This document shows, one piece after another, positions 42,080-51,331 of a stretch of 64,000 nt of DNA. Position 1 is the stretch's first letter. Each line of letters begins with the position of its first letter. Source of the DNA: Edaphobacter modestus (lineage in GTDB: Bacteria; Acidobacteriota; Terriglobia; Terriglobales; Acidobacteriaceae); the NCBI RefSeq assembly GCF_004217555.1, contig NZ_SHKW01000001.1, forward strand, positions 1,240,001-1,304,000, given 5' to 3'. The translations under genes and the position numbers were made by a program. The notes beneath the pieces were generated by a model that saw only the letters and a program-made list of their open reading frames with translations, was not told the DNA's origin and did not search any database.

Positions 42080-43343
42080 AGCGTTCACGATAGGCCCACA
42101 GCCCCAGGCCGGGGTTGGAGATGTAAAAGATCTCTTCACCATCGACGATGTTCCAGCCGTCCTTGAGGGCGTCGGGGTTGTACTTCCTCGTGTATTCCGC
42201 GAGATCGCCGTACTGAAAGTGAACGCTCTCGATCTCTTCCTTCGTGAGATGACCGGGGCAGTAACGGATCGTGAAGCGGCCTTCGGCTGAGCCGTGAATC
42301 AGGTGCGCGGCGGCGCTGAGGTTTCCCGCCAGTGCGGGATCTTCCTTGACCAGCTCGAGAGTTCGCGGCGTACCGCAGTAGCCGTACCTGCGGATGAGCT
42401 TGTCGATGGCGGCGTCCTCGCCGAACTCATGGACAGCGGGAGCGAGCACGATCAACTCGGCTCCATCGGCGAGGGCCATGCGGGTGCGATAGACGCTCTT
42501 GTTGCCGAGCCAGGTGCTGCGGAACTCGTGCGGATCGAGGAAGACGACGGCCTTCTTGATCTCGCGATCGAGCATCTGGAAGTTGACCTGAAGCGAGAGA
42601 GCCGCGGCGAGGTTGAAGCACTCGGCATCGTCGCCGATGTAAAGCCCTCGTACGGCCAGCTTTCCTGCTTCGTTCTTGCCGACGACGGTCTGCACATAGA
42701 TGATGGGCAGGTTGCGCGCGAAGTTGTCGCTGGCATAGTTGAGAACGCGGCGCACAGGCGTATCCGCGCGTCCCATCATGCGCTCCATTCCGTAGACGGC
42801 TCCCAGGAAGTGCGAGCGATGAATGCCGATGGAGCCACCGGTGCCGACGAAGATGTTCTTGTTGTAGTTGGCCATGCCAACTACCTCGTGGGGGACGACC
42901 TGACCGATGGAGAGGATGAGGTCGTGCCCTCCATCCCGAAGCAGTTTGTTCACCTGCGCGGGCCAGGTGTAATCGACCTTTCCCTCGGAGACTTCGTAGA
43001 GGAAGGAGCCCGGAACCTCGCCCAGGGTGACGACATCGTTTCGCCAGTCGTGGATACGAAAGAGGTTTCGCGGCGTCTTACCATACATGGTCGCGATCTC
43101 AGAGTCGGTCATGCCCTTGTGGGTGCCGAGCGCAGGAAGGACGTCCGTGAGCCGGTCGCCGTAGTACTGCCAGGCAAGCTCGGTCAAGGCGCCGGACTGC
43201 GAGTGAAAGCGGGTGAAATCCGGGGGAACGGCAAGAACCTTCTTTTTGCTGCCGAGAGCATCCAATGCAGAGAAGAGGGCGGTGCGAAGATCGTCGGCCG
43301 ACATCTCGGTGGTCGGACTTCCGGCGGAAAAATACAGGCTCAT
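42069..43343 (-). CDS. LarA-family (lactate racemase-like, DUF2088) protein
   Basis: The 424-residue protein fits the LarA fold: PPDFTRFHSQSG near the N-terminus, LGTHKGMTDSE and IGQVVPHEVVGMANYNK, with His and Lys residues at positions used by LarA for catalysis and for the nickel-pincer cofactor. LarA homologues racemise or epimerise 2-hydroxyacids, including sugar acids. The uronate genes next door suggest an aldonate epimerase, by inference. The cofactor genes larB, larC and larE are not in the window. Confidence 0.78.
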   Translation of the reverse strand: MSLYFSAGSPTTEMSADDLRTALFSALDALGSKKKVLAVPPDFTRFHSQSGALTELAWQYYGDRLTDVLPALGTHKGMTDSEIATMYGKTPRNLFRIHDWRNDVVTLGEVPGSFLYEVSEGKVDYTWPAQVNKLLRDGGHDLILSIGQVVPHEVVGMANYNKNIFVGTGGSIGIHRSHFLGAVYGMERMMGRADTPVRRVLNYASDNFARNLPIIYVQTVVGKNEAGKLAVRGLYIGDDAECFNLAAALSLQVNFQMLDREIKKAVVFLDPHEFRSTWLGNKSVYRTRMALADGAELIVLAPAVHEFGEDAAIDKLIRRYGYCGTPRTLELVKEDPALAGNLSAAAHLIHGSAEGRFTIRYCPGHLTKEEIESVHFQYGDLAEYTRKYNPDALKDGWNIVDGEEIFYISNPGLGLWAYRERFKD

Positions 43344-43410
43344 GAGAGTTCATCTTACGCCGCTGAACCACGTGGTAACACCAATTGCGAATCAAGGAGT
43401 GAAACAAGAA

Positions 43411-44157
43411 ATGGCAGAGCAGGACCTTCAGCTTACGGTTCCGGATGGAACCGTTGACGCAGTACTGATTACACCCGAGGACGGGAAGCCGCTTCCCGGA
43501 ATACTGTTTATTCCAGACATCTGGAGCCTCCGCGACACGATGCGGGAGATGGCACGCCGCCTGGCCGGCGAAGGATATACGGTGCTGATGCCGAATCCGT
43601 TCTACCGAACGAGCAGGCCTCCAGTCTTTCAATTTCCTCGCGAAGGCGCCGATCCGGCGTCCATATCGAAGAGGATAGGCGAGCTTATCGCTCCGCTGAC
43701 TCCGGAGGCGCTGGCGAAGGATCTTGCGGTTTATCTCGATACCCTGACCTCACAGGCCACCACGGCAAAAGGAAAGATCGGCGCGGTGGGGTTTTGTATC
43801 GGCGGCGGCATCGCATTGCGCGCTGCAGCGTTGAGACCCGAGTTGGTTGCGGCTGCTGCCTCCTTTCACGGAGGAGGACTCTACCGAGCGAACGATCCGG
43901 CGAGCCCGCACCTTGTGCTTCCCACGGTGAAGGCGAGGCTCTATTTCGGACATGCCACCGACGACAAGAGCATGGATGCAGACACAATCGCTGAGCTTAC
44001 CAAGGCTCTGAAGCAATGGAGCGGGCGATTTGAGAGCGAGATCTACGAGGGTGCGCACCACGGATGGACGGTGCCGGATGCCCCTGCCTACAACCAGCCG
44101 CAGGCAGAGCGAGCCTATGCGAAGCTGACGGAACTCTTCCGGGAAGCTCTCGCCTGA
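43411..44157 (+). CDS. Dienelactone hydrolase family protein
   Basis: The 248-residue alpha/beta hydrolase has the Cys nucleophile in GAVGFCIGGGIALRA and the His in YEGAHHGWTVPDA, with the acid Asp in GHATDDKSMDA. It is expected to hydrolyse lactones or small esters in the cytoplasm. I chose ATG 43411 (MAEQDLQLTV) with AAGGAG eleven bases before it; the frame remains open to 43213 across the start of the divergent LarA gene. It shares this divergent region, so lactone opening and hydroxyacid epimerisation may be linked. Confidence 0.85.
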   Translation: MAEQDLQLTVPDGTVDAVLITPEDGKPLPGILFIPDIWSLRDTMREMARRLAGEGYTVLMPNPFYRTSRPPVFQFPREGADPASISKRIGELIAPLTPEALAKDLAVYLDTLTSQATTAKGKIGAVGFCIGGGIALRAAALRPELVAAAASFHGGGLYRANDPASPHLVLPTVKARLYFGHATDDKSMDADTIAELTKALKQWSGRFESEIYEGAHHGWTVPDAPAYNQPQAERAYAKLTELFREALA

Positions 44158-44263
44158 CCACTCTACCGTTTTAGGGCGGGGCCGGACTCTGTAAAAAGGA
44201 GAGGGAGTCTGGCTTCGCTCGAAACGACGGCTTCTTAGGAGATGGCTGAGCCGTTATGCAACC

Positions 44264-45139
44264 TTATGGGTACAAGAGAACGGCGATGTTATAGGCGGTG
44301 AAGTGACCGCTGCTACTGTCCTGGCAGGCACCAACCACTGCCTGATGGTACTTGCCGGAACGGATTCGACTCTCAAGCTGGCTGGGGAGACGGTCGAGGC
44401 GGTCGGCGTTGTAGCGCATGATGAACCATGGCTTTTGCCGTCCGGGGAAACCGGAGTCCATGCTGCAGGCCAGTCGAGCCTGGGCGAGGGTGGAGGTGCG
44501 GCCGCTGGGTCCTACCTCAAGACCGGTGCGGGCGAGGAGTTCGGTGACGGCCTCCTCCTGCCGGTTGAAGCTGAGGGTTTCCACGGTGGAGGCGAAGTCC
44601 TCGACCGCATAGTACTGGCCGTTGCGAACCACGATCGCGACTCCAACGACGTTGACTCGTGGATCAAGCAGATTCTCGCGATGCCCCGTGGAGTGCATCC
44701 ACATATCGTGGAACATCGAGGCGCTGGGAGCCTCGGCCACGTTCTCAGAGATGACCGAAAAATGCGCGCCTGCATTTGCTCCACGCTCGGAGAGATCGGG
44801 CTCACCGGCGAACTGATGCGAGATGTTGGCGTGGGCGGCCATTTGCTGCGCATGGAAGCGCGCGGCCTGGGCCAGGACCGGGTCGAAACGAAGCTGCGGA
44901 ATTCCGCGGGCGGCACGCTCGCGATTGGCTGCCGCAAGCAAACTTTGCTCGGCGTTCACGGTGGGACGGGTAAGAGTGCCGGGGATGGAAGCGGCGGCTC
45001 CGAATACGGGAAGCGGGGCCAGCGCAGCAAGCAGGACGGCGATGTGAAAGAAGAGATTCCGCGAAGCGGTGGGGCGCCCATGGCTCTTAGAAAAAGCCTG
45101 CGCAGAGAGCCTGATTCGTTCTGGAGAGGTCTGGTCCAT
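44264..45139 (-). CDS. Exported CAP-domain (SCP/PR-1-like) protein
   Basis: The protein has a signal peptide (FFHIAVLLAALAPLPVFGAAA), a CAP domain with the His, Glu and His landmarks ARFHAQQMAAH, ISENVAEA and MHSTGHRENLLDP, and a ~90-residue C-terminal region containing two Cys residues. Bacterial CAP proteins are secreted or periplasmic with unclear biochemical roles. At 291 residues it is longer than a lone CAP domain. It does not obviously belong with the downstream polysaccharide genes. Confidence 0.82.
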   Translation of the reverse strand: MDQTSPERIRLSAQAFSKSHGRPTASRNLFFHIAVLLAALAPLPVFGAAASIPGTLTRPTVNAEQSLLAAANRERAARGIPQLRFDPVLAQAARFHAQQMAAHANISHQFAGEPDLSERGANAGAHFSVISENVAEAPSASMFHDMWMHSTGHRENLLDPRVNVVGVAIVVRNGQYYAVEDFASTVETLSFNRQEEAVTELLARTGLEVGPSGRTSTLAQARLACSMDSGFPGRQKPWFIMRYNADRLDRLPSQLESRIRSGKYHQAVVGACQDSSSGHFTAYNIAVLLYP

Positions 45140-45343
45140 CTACCCTACTTTCGGTCGGCTCGGCCCTTCGAAGTGGCTTATCGACCGATCTGCTCCCCGA
45201 TGTTAGGGAAGGGCGGCAGACGGAGGTAATCCCACTTTCGGGGCAGACAAGAGCGAAGGCAGAAGAGAATGTCAGATGAAGCGAATACAGAGACGCAAGA
45301 ACAATATTACTTTGTGTGAGATGCCGGAAAGGGGCATCCGGTT

Positions 45344-46312
45344 TCAGGAGGCTGCAGGTAACCGATCTTGCACCTGCTCCCAGGTGCGGCGGATCCCTTC
45401 CTCAAGACCGGTGGTGTGGTGCCAGCCGAGCGCATGGAGACGGGCCACGTCCATGAGCTTGCGCGGGGTGCCGTCGGGTTTGCTGGAGTCGAATTCGAGC
45501 GATCCCTTGAATCCGAGCACCTTCGCCACGGTCTCCGCCAACTCGCGGATGGTGACATCTTCGCCGGTACCGATGTTGATCAAGGGGGCTTGGTTCTCGG
45601 TGAAGAGGGTGTTGTAGCGCTCGTCCTCGAGGTTCATGAGAAAGACGCAGGCCTGGGCGAGATCGTCGGAGTAGAGAAGCTCGCGGCGCGGTGTGCCGCT
45701 TCCCCAGACGGTGACGGCAGGGGCGCCGGTGCGGATGGCGTCGGCGGTCTTGCGGATGAGCGCAGGCAAGACGTGCGAGTTGGCAAGGTCGTAGTTGTCG
45801 CCGGGACCATAGAGATTGGTCGGCATGGCGGCGAGATAGCGGGTTCCGTATTGGCGGTTGTAGCTCCAGCACATCTCGATGCCCGCGATCTTGGCGAGCG
45901 CGTAGGGGCGGTTGGTCGGCTCAAGCGGCCCGGTGAGAAGCGAGGATTCGGGCATGGGCTGCGGGGCGAGCTTGGGATAGATGCAGGAGGAGCCGAGGAA
46001 GAGCAGACGCTTGACCCCGTTCCTGTAGCTGGCGTCGATGATGTTGGTCTGCAGGACGAGGTTGTCGCGGATGAAGTCGGCGGGGTAGGTGTTGTTGGCG
46101 AGAATGCCGCCGACCTTCGCGGCCGCGAGGAAGACGTACTCCGGCTTTTCGGTCGCGAAGAACTCGTTGACTGCCTCGGGGTCGAGCAGGTCGAGCTCGG
46201 CGCGGGGGCGGGTGAGGACGTGGGTGTAGCCGAGGCGCGTCAGCTCGCGGTGGATGGCCGAGCCGACGAGACCGCGGTGACCGGCGATAAAGATACGAGA
46301 GTCTTTGTTCAT
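45344..46312 (-). CDS. fcl: GDP-L-fucose synthase
   Basis: The 322-residue SDR protein has [32 protein letters not shown] and [12 protein letters not shown] (Tyr-x3-Lys). It epimerises and reduces GDP-4-keto-6-deoxymannose to GDP-L-fucose with NADPH. The start at 46312 gives the standard N-terminus [11 protein letters not shown]; a GTG at 46345 is also possible. It lies downstream of gmd, which makes its substrate, with 133 bases and a dispersed repeat between them. Confidence 0.94.
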   Translation of the reverse strand: MNKDSRIFIAGHRGLVGSAIHRELTRLGYTHVLTRPRAELDLLDPEAVNEFFATEKPEYVFLAAAKVGGILANNTYPADFIRDNLVLQTNIIDASYRNGVKRLLFLGSSCIYPKLAPQPMPESSLLTGPLEPTNRPYALAKIAGIEMCWSYNRQYGTRYLAAMPTNLYGPGDNYDLANSHVLPALIRKTADAIRTGAPAVTVWGSGTPRRELLYSDDLAQACVFLMNLEDERYNTLFTENQAPLINIGTGEDVTIRELAETVAKVLGFKGSLEFDSSKPDGTPRKLMDVARLHALGWHHTTGLEEGIRRTWEQVQDRLPAAS

Positions 46313-46374
46313 GGGAAGGCCCACTTGTTTGTTGGTTAAGTACACCCTGAAATTTGTGGCGCGTCAGGCGAAGA

Positions 46375-46408
46375 TACAGGATTCTTCGCCTGCGGCTCAG
46401 AATGACGA
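46375..46408 (-). repeat. Dispersed repeat family 1, intergenic copy between gmd and fcl
   Basis: On the minus strand it reads CGTCATTCTGAGCCGCAGGC then GAAGAATCCTGTAT, matching the copies at 2289-2320 and 61769-61800. Confidence 0.7.
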
Positions 46409-46445
46409 CGGTAAAATTCCGCTCACAACGCCTACTCTAAAGTTT

Positions 46446-47531
46446 TTAGGTTTCCCTAACGTTGTAGGCATCGAAGCCGTGCTGGCGGACGAGCGCGTCG
46501 CGCTGGGCAGATTTGAGATCGGCTGCGACCATCTCTTCGACGAGCTGTTCGAAGCTGGTGCGCGGGGTCCATCCCAGTTCACGCTGCGCTTTGCCGGGAT
46601 CGCCGAGAAGAGTTTCGACCTCGGTTGGACGGAAGTAGCGTGGATCGATAGCTACAACAAGTTTTCCGTTGCGGTCAAAGGCCTTTTCCTCGACGCCGCT
46701 TCCCTTCCAGGTGAGATCGAGCTCGAGGCGTTCGGCGCAGCGCTGGACGAACTCGCGCACACTGTATTGGTGCCCGGTGGCGATGACGAAGTCCTGCGGC
46801 TTGTTCTGCTGCAGCATCAGCCACTGCATCTCGACGTAGTCGCGGGCATGGCCCCAGTCGCGCTTGGCGTCGAGGTTTCCGAGATAGAGCGTGTCCTGCA
46901 GCCCGACCTTGATCCGCGCGAGGCCGCGTGTGATCTTGCGGGTGACGAAGGTCTCGCCGCGCAGGGGCGACTCGTGATTGAAGAGGATCCCGTTGCAAGC
47001 GAAGATGCCGTAGGCCTCGCGATAGTTGACGCAGATCCAGAAGGCATACATCTTGGCGACGGCATAAGGAGAGCGCGGGTAGAAGGGCGTGGTCTCGCGC
47101 TGCGGGATCTCCTGCACGAGGCCGTAGAGCTCGGAGGTCGAGGCCTGGTAGAACTTGGTCTTCTTCTCGAGGCCGAGGATGCGGATGGCTTCAAGAAGAC
47201 GCAGGGGTCCCAGGGCGTCGGCGTCGGCGGTGTACTCGGGCTGTTCGAAGGAGACCTGCACGTGGGACTGAGCGCCGAGGTTGTAGATCTCGTCGGGCTG
47301 CACCTTCTGGACGATGTGGATGAGCGAGGAGGAGTCGGTGAGGTCTCCGTAGTGAAGGATGAAGTGAGGATTGGGGTTGTGGGGGTCCTCGTAGATGTGG
47401 TCGATGCGACTCGTGTTGAACAGCGAAGCTCGGCGCTTGATGCCGTGAACCTCATAGCCTTTAGCGAGAAGAAACTGGGCGAGGTATGCTCCGTCCTGGC
47501 CGGTGACTCCTGTAATCAGGGCTCTCTTCAA
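46446..47531 (-). CDS. gmd: GDP-mannose 4,6-dehydratase
   Basis: The 361-residue enzyme has [45 protein letters not shown] and [15 protein letters not shown], all diagnostic of Gmd. It converts GDP-mannose to GDP-4-keto-6-deoxymannose for the Fcl enzyme encoded next. Together with the glycosyltransferase just upstream this forms a leftward set for a fucose-containing exopolysaccharide. Confidence 0.95.
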   Translation of the reverse strand: MKRALITGVTGQDGAYLAQFLLAKGYEVHGIKRRASLFNTSRIDHIYEDPHNPNPHFILHYGDLTDSSSLIHIVQKVQPDEIYNLGAQSHVQVSFEQPEYTADADALGPLRLLEAIRILGLEKKTKFYQASTSELYGLVQEIPQRETTPFYPRSPYAVAKMYAFWICVNYREAYGIFACNGILFNHESPLRGETFVTRKITRGLARIKVGLQDTLYLGNLDAKRDWGHARDYVEMQWLMLQQNKPQDFVIATGHQYSVREFVQRCAERLELDLTWKGSGVEEKAFDRNGKLVVAIDPRYFRPTEVETLLGDPGKAQRELGWTPRTSFEQLVEEMVAADLKSAQRDALVRQHGFDAYNVRET

Positions 47532-47572
47532 ACGATGATTCTCCTTATGTTCCGGGGTAGGGTGAAATTAGT

Positions 47573-48829
47573 TTAGCCGATGGGCGATGCAAGGTCGTGG
47601 ACGTCACGTTCGAACTGCTCGAGAACCTGTGTTCGCCCCAGATTCTGGACCGCGTAGTGGCGGGCGTTGGCGCCGAGTTGCGAGCGAAGGGCGGGGTCTT
47701 CTATGAGGCGCTGGACCGCGGCGTGAAGAGCAGAGGGGGTTTCTGCCGGGACGACGAGGCCGCAGGCCTGCTGGGGCGACTCTCCGCTGACGACACGGGC
47801 GACCTGGGTGCCGGAGTCGGCGGTGGCGATGACGGGACGGCCGCTCGAAAGCATGCCGGTAAGCTTCGAGGGCATGACGAGATCTGCCGCACCCGCACGC
47901 TGCGGAAGCAGGTGAATGTCGGCGGCGTTGAGCAGGTCGTTGAGGCGCTCAAGGGGTTGAAGAGGAAGAAGGGTGACGTTGGGGCGATGGGAGACCAGCA
48001 ACTCCAACGTGGGCCGGAACGCGCCATCGCCGCAGAAGAGGAAGTGGACGCGGGGATCGTTCTCGAAGGACGCTGCCAGCGGCGCAAGCAGCTCGAGGCC
48101 CTGCTTGGCCCCCATATTGCCGGAGTAAAGCAGGATGGTCTTGCCGTCGAGGTTGAGCTGGCGGCGGAAGGAGTTGGGGGCGGCGACGTCCTGGGGGTGA
48201 ACGGCGTCGACGTCGACCCAGTTGGGAAAGAGGGTTACCTGATCCGGAGGGACGCCCTTGGCGACGGCGCGCTCGACCATCTTGTGGGAGATGCTGGAGA
48301 CGCGGGTGAAGGCGCGGGTGAAGGCCTGCTCCAGGCCGAGAGCGATCGAATGGATTGGACCGTGAGCAGGCAGCAGGCCGAGGTCGAAGGCCGCGTCTAC
48401 CTCGAAGTCCTGCACATGGAGCCACGAGGCTGCTCCCGTGGCGCGTGCGACGAGAAGGGCGAGGGGCGCGCCGAAGAAGGTCGGTTCAACGGTGAAGACG
48501 ATATCGGGTTTCCAGAGGCATTGGCGAAGCATGACCGGAAGGCTGCCGAGCATGAAGGAGAACAGATGCGCCATGCGCTTGAGGCCGGTCGGCTTTGCGG
48601 GGACGTAGAGCGGTGTGCGGTAGACGAGCGGCTCGCCGGGATGCTCTTCGGTCCGATAGAGCTTGCCGCGATAGTCTTCCCGGATGCTCCAGGCGGGGTA
48701 ATAGGGCGGGGCCGTGACGACGCGGACTTCGTGGCCGCGCTGCGCAAGCCAGGAGGACATCTCGCCGGTGTATTTACCGATGCCTGTGAGTTCTGGGGAG
48801 TAGTTGAGGCCGTAGATCAGGATTCGCAC
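47573..48829 (-). CDS. WcaI-like glycosyltransferase (GT4)
   Basis: The 418-residue protein begins MRILIYGLNYSPELTGIGKY, split here as MRILIYGLNYSPE and TGIGKYTGEM, typical of colanic-acid WcaI. The C-terminal half shows the nucleotide-sugar site around TILLYSGNMGAKQGLE and PSKLTGMLSSGRPVIATA with a Glu region replaced by SGR. It probably transfers fucose or another sugar in exopolysaccharide assembly at the inner membrane. It starts 41 bases before gmd and is probably co-transcribed with gmd and fcl. Confidence 0.88.
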   Translation of the reverse strand: MRILIYGLNYSPELTGIGKYTGEMSSWLAQRGHEVRVVTAPPYYPAWSIREDYRGKLYRTEEHPGEPLVYRTPLYVPAKPTGLKRMAHLFSFMLGSLPVMLRQCLWKPDIVFTVEPTFFGAPLALLVARATGAASWLHVQDFEVDAAFDLGLLPAHGPIHSIALGLEQAFTRAFTRVSSISHKMVERAVAKGVPPDQVTLFPNWVDVDAVHPQDVAAPNSFRRQLNLDGKTILLYSGNMGAKQGLELLAPLAASFENDPRVHFLFCGDGAFRPTLELLVSHRPNVTLLPLQPLERLNDLLNAADIHLLPQRAGAADLVMPSKLTGMLSSGRPVIATADSGTQVARVVSGESPQQACGLVVPAETPSALHAAVQRLIEDPALRSQLGANARHYAVQNLGRTQVLEQFERDVHDLASPIG

Positions 48830-48851
48830 TTATGGCAGTTTACCGAACCGG

Positions 48852-49754
48852 ATGTTGTTGGCAGATTACTTCTTGCATCAGTGCGGCTCATGGCTTCATG
48901 CTGATGGAGTGGAAGGTTTGTGGAGTCGAATCAGGCAGCATCCTCTGGCGGCGATCGGAATCGTCCTGCTGATTGTGTTTCTCATCGCTGCGGTCTTTGC
49001 GCCGTGGCTGGCGCCGGACGATCCGGCGGCCCTGGATCTGTACGGGCGACTGGTTGGGCCGAGCGGGGCGCATTGGTTCGGGACCGATGAGCTGGGGCGC
49101 GATATTCTCTCGCGGACGCTTTATGGAGCGCGGATCTCTCTGATCGTCGCGGTGAGCGTGGTTGGGATTTCGCTCGCCATCGGGCTGGTGGCCGGATGCG
49201 TGGCCGGGTTCTATGGCGGGTGGCTGGATACGGCGATCAATGTTTATGTGATGAATGCATTTCTGGCTCTGCCGGGGATTCTGCTGGCGATTGCGTTCGT
49301 GGCCTTCATGGGGCCGGGGCTCGGGAACGTGATCGTGGCGCTGGCGATCTCGGGCTGGGTCGGTTACGCGCGGCTGGTTCGAGGGCAGGTGATGGCGGTG
49401 AAGGAGCGCGAGTTCGTGGAGGCGGCCCGGGCGCTTGGAGCATCCGATCTGCGGATTCTCAGCCGGCATGTGCTGCCGAATATTGTGCAGCCGCTGATTG
49501 TGCAGGGGGCGATCGGGATGGCGACCGCCGTGATGGCGGAGGCCACGCTGAGCTTCCTGGGGCTGGGGGTTCCGCCTCCAGCGGCAAGCTGGGGAGCGAT
49601 GCTGAACGATGCGCGGTCGCATCTGTTCGACTCGCCGCACATGGTCTTCTTTCCGGCGATGGCGGTGATGCTTTGCGTTCTCTCGTTCAACTTCATCGGG
49701 GACGCGCTCCGGGATTCCATGGACCCGCGGACACGGCTGCGTTCCGGCCTTTAG
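48852..49754 (+). CDS. Oligopeptide/dipeptide ABC transporter permease (DppC type)
   Basis: The protein has six membrane helices with an N-terminal OppC-type segment (IRQHPLAAIGIVLLIVFLI), FGTDELGRDILSR, and the EAA loop EFVEAARALGASDLRILSRH that contacts the ATPase. PNIVQPLIVQG and SFLGLGVPPP are family hallmarks. It forms the inner-membrane channel with a DppB partner. The start is uncertain: ATG 48852 has no ribosome site, while GTG 48909 or TTG 48918 would give a more usual short N-terminus. The matching DppB-type gene is 3.4 kb away on the other strand. Solute-binding protein and ATPases are not seen. Confidence 0.86.
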   Translation: MLLADYFLHQCGSWLHADGVEGLWSRIRQHPLAAIGIVLLIVFLIAAVFAPWLAPDDPAALDLYGRLVGPSGAHWFGTDELGRDILSRTLYGARISLIVAVSVVGISLAIGLVAGCVAGFYGGWLDTAINVYVMNAFLALPGILLAIAFVAFMGPGLGNVIVALAISGWVGYARLVRGQVMAVKEREFVEAARALGASDLRILSRHVLPNIVQPLIVQGAIGMATAVMAEATLSFLGLGVPPPAASWGAMLNDARSHLFDSPHMVFFPAMAVMLCVLSFNFIGDALRDSMDPRTRLRSGL

Positions 49755-50113
49755 GCGCCCCATACAATTTTGCGCGAAGTCTTCGAAACACGAGAGATAG
49801 GGCCGGACCTGCTTTTCTCGGCCTGGGGTAAGCTGTGTTTTTTGTGGAACTACCTCTAGTGTAGCTGGCGGCACGGAACTAATCGGCACTCATTATGTGG
49901 TTATTTTTCATACAGTTATTCCCATTTTACTCTTGACACGCTTTAAGATTTTGTCGAGGCGGGAGGGTCTCGGAAACGCAGGTCCCTCCACTCCGCTTCG
50001 CTTCGGTCGGGATGACACCCTTTTTGAAGGAGGACACCTGCGTAAGCGGCTCAGGGGAAGCTGCAACAGGGATTCGCGTATGCTTGGCGGTGTTTGTTAT
50101 TCGGGGGTGAGGA
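49755..50113 (+). other. Intergenic region after the DppC-type gene
   Basis: No gene in these 359 bases. The segment 49890-49935 is AT-rich. A family 2 dispersed repeat occupies 49977-50020. The ORF from 49897 is low-quality and runs through the repeat. Confidence 0.45.
49977..50020 (+). repeat. Dispersed repeat family 2, copy 2
   Basis: It starts CGCAGGTCCCTCCACTCCGC and ends TTCGGTCGGGATGACAC, matching the copy at 35832-35880 at both ends. Confidence 0.6.
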
Positions 50114-50590
50114 TTGCGGAAGATCACGATTACGCAGGATACGGGCGGGGTGCAGGAGGACGGCTCGTGGCTGGATCTGGAAAGGATTGCGTCTGTGGAG
50201 ATCAGCTCCGAAGATCCGAACTTTCCCATCGAGCATGCCCTGGGAAAGGCCAGCACGAGGGGTTGGCGTGCAGCTGCGCCGGGGCCGCAGAAGATACGCC
50301 TGCTGTTCGACGCGCCCCAGACGATTCGAAGGATTCAGCTGCACTTTGTGGATCGGGTTTCGGAGCGGTCGCAGGAGTTCTGGCTGCTGGCACTGGTGGG
50401 CGACGAACTGCGCGATGTGGTGCGGCAGCAGTGGAACTTCTCGCCGAATGGCACGACCGAGGAGCTGGAAGACTACAAGGTTGAGCTGAATGGGGTGACG
50501 GCGCTCGAACTGCGGATCGATCCGGACCGCAGCCATGATCCTAAGCAGAGCCAGCATGTGGCTACGCTCGAGCGGCTGCGGCTGGCATAA
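50114..50590 (+). CDS. Discoidin/carbohydrate-binding-like hypothetical protein
   Basis: The 158-residue protein starts at TTG 50114 after GAGGA. It has the beta-sandwich feel of an F5/8 type C-like module: ASTRGWRAAAPGPQKIRLLF, then IRRIQLHFVDR and VTALELRIDPDRS. No signal peptide is evident, so it would act in the cytoplasm. It precedes the phosphoesterase gene by six bases and is probably co-transcribed. Function not assigned. Confidence 0.6.
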   Translation: MRKITITQDTGGVQEDGSWLDLERIASVEISSEDPNFPIEHALGKASTRGWRAAAPGPQKIRLLFDAPQTIRRIQLHFVDRVSERSQEFWLLALVGDELRDVVRQQWNFSPNGTTEELEDYKVELNGVTALELRIDPDRSHDPKQSQHVATLERLRLA

Positions 50591-50596
50591 GCGGTT

Positions 50597-51055
50597 ATGT
50601 TGATTGGAGTGATCTCGGATACACATGGATTACTGCGGCCAGAGGCATTGGTAGCGCTGGCGGAGTGCGAGCAGATTCTGCACGCTGGCGATGTGGGGAA
50701 TCCGGAGATCCTGGGTGCGCTCAAGGAGATTGCCTCGGTAACGGCGATTCGCGGCAATGTGGATGTACGGGGTGCCTGCGCGGAGCTGCCTGCGACCGAA
50801 GCGGTAGAACTGGGCGGGCGGCTGTTCTACATGATTCATTCGGTGCGCGACCTCGATATCGACCCGGTGGCGGCTGAGGTGGACGTGGTGGTGAGCGGAC
50901 ACTCGCATAAGCCGGGGATCGAGCGGAAGAAGGGCGTGATGTATCTGAATCCGGGAAGCGCGGGTCCGAGAAGGTTCGAGCTGCCGGTAAGCGTGGCGCT
51001 GGTGACGGTGGGCGAGGATGGAGTGGAGGCTCGGATTGTGGAGCTGGAGGTTTAA
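50597..51055 (+). CDS. YfcE/MJ0936-type metallophosphoesterase
   Basis: The 152-residue protein contains all calcineurin-like motifs: GVISDTHG, LHAGDVG, IRGNVD, and GHSHKPG with a final NPGSAGPRR. These bind two metal ions. Small YfcE-type proteins hydrolyse phosphodiesters in vitro; the natural substrate is unclear. The usual length and the tight spacing to the upstream gene support the call. The middle His motif reads MIHSVRD. Confidence 0.9.
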   Translation: MLIGVISDTHGLLRPEALVALAECEQILHAGDVGNPEILGALKEIASVTAIRGNVDVRGACAELPATEAVELGGRLFYMIHSVRDLDIDPVAAEVDVVVSGHSHKPGIERKKGVMYLNPGSAGPRRFELPVSVALVTVGEDGVEARIVELEV

Positions 51056-51331
51056 GACGCTCATGCGAACGAAGCCACGTGAATGGTCTTTCTCTTTGTG
51101 CAAGTAGAGACAGTGACAAGACGACCCTTAAATCTAGCTAAGCAGACTTCGCGTTACTAATCCTCCGCTCAATGAGTGACTCGGCGATTCGCAACAGTTG
51201 AGATGTCCCACAGGCGGATTTGGCTGACAAAGCCAGTTTTTGGGAACCATTGGACAGGTTCCTGCTACCTCAGGAAGTTCATGCCCTTCACGGCAGAATG
51301 GCTGGAAGTATCTTGTCCTCGAGCGGGAGTT

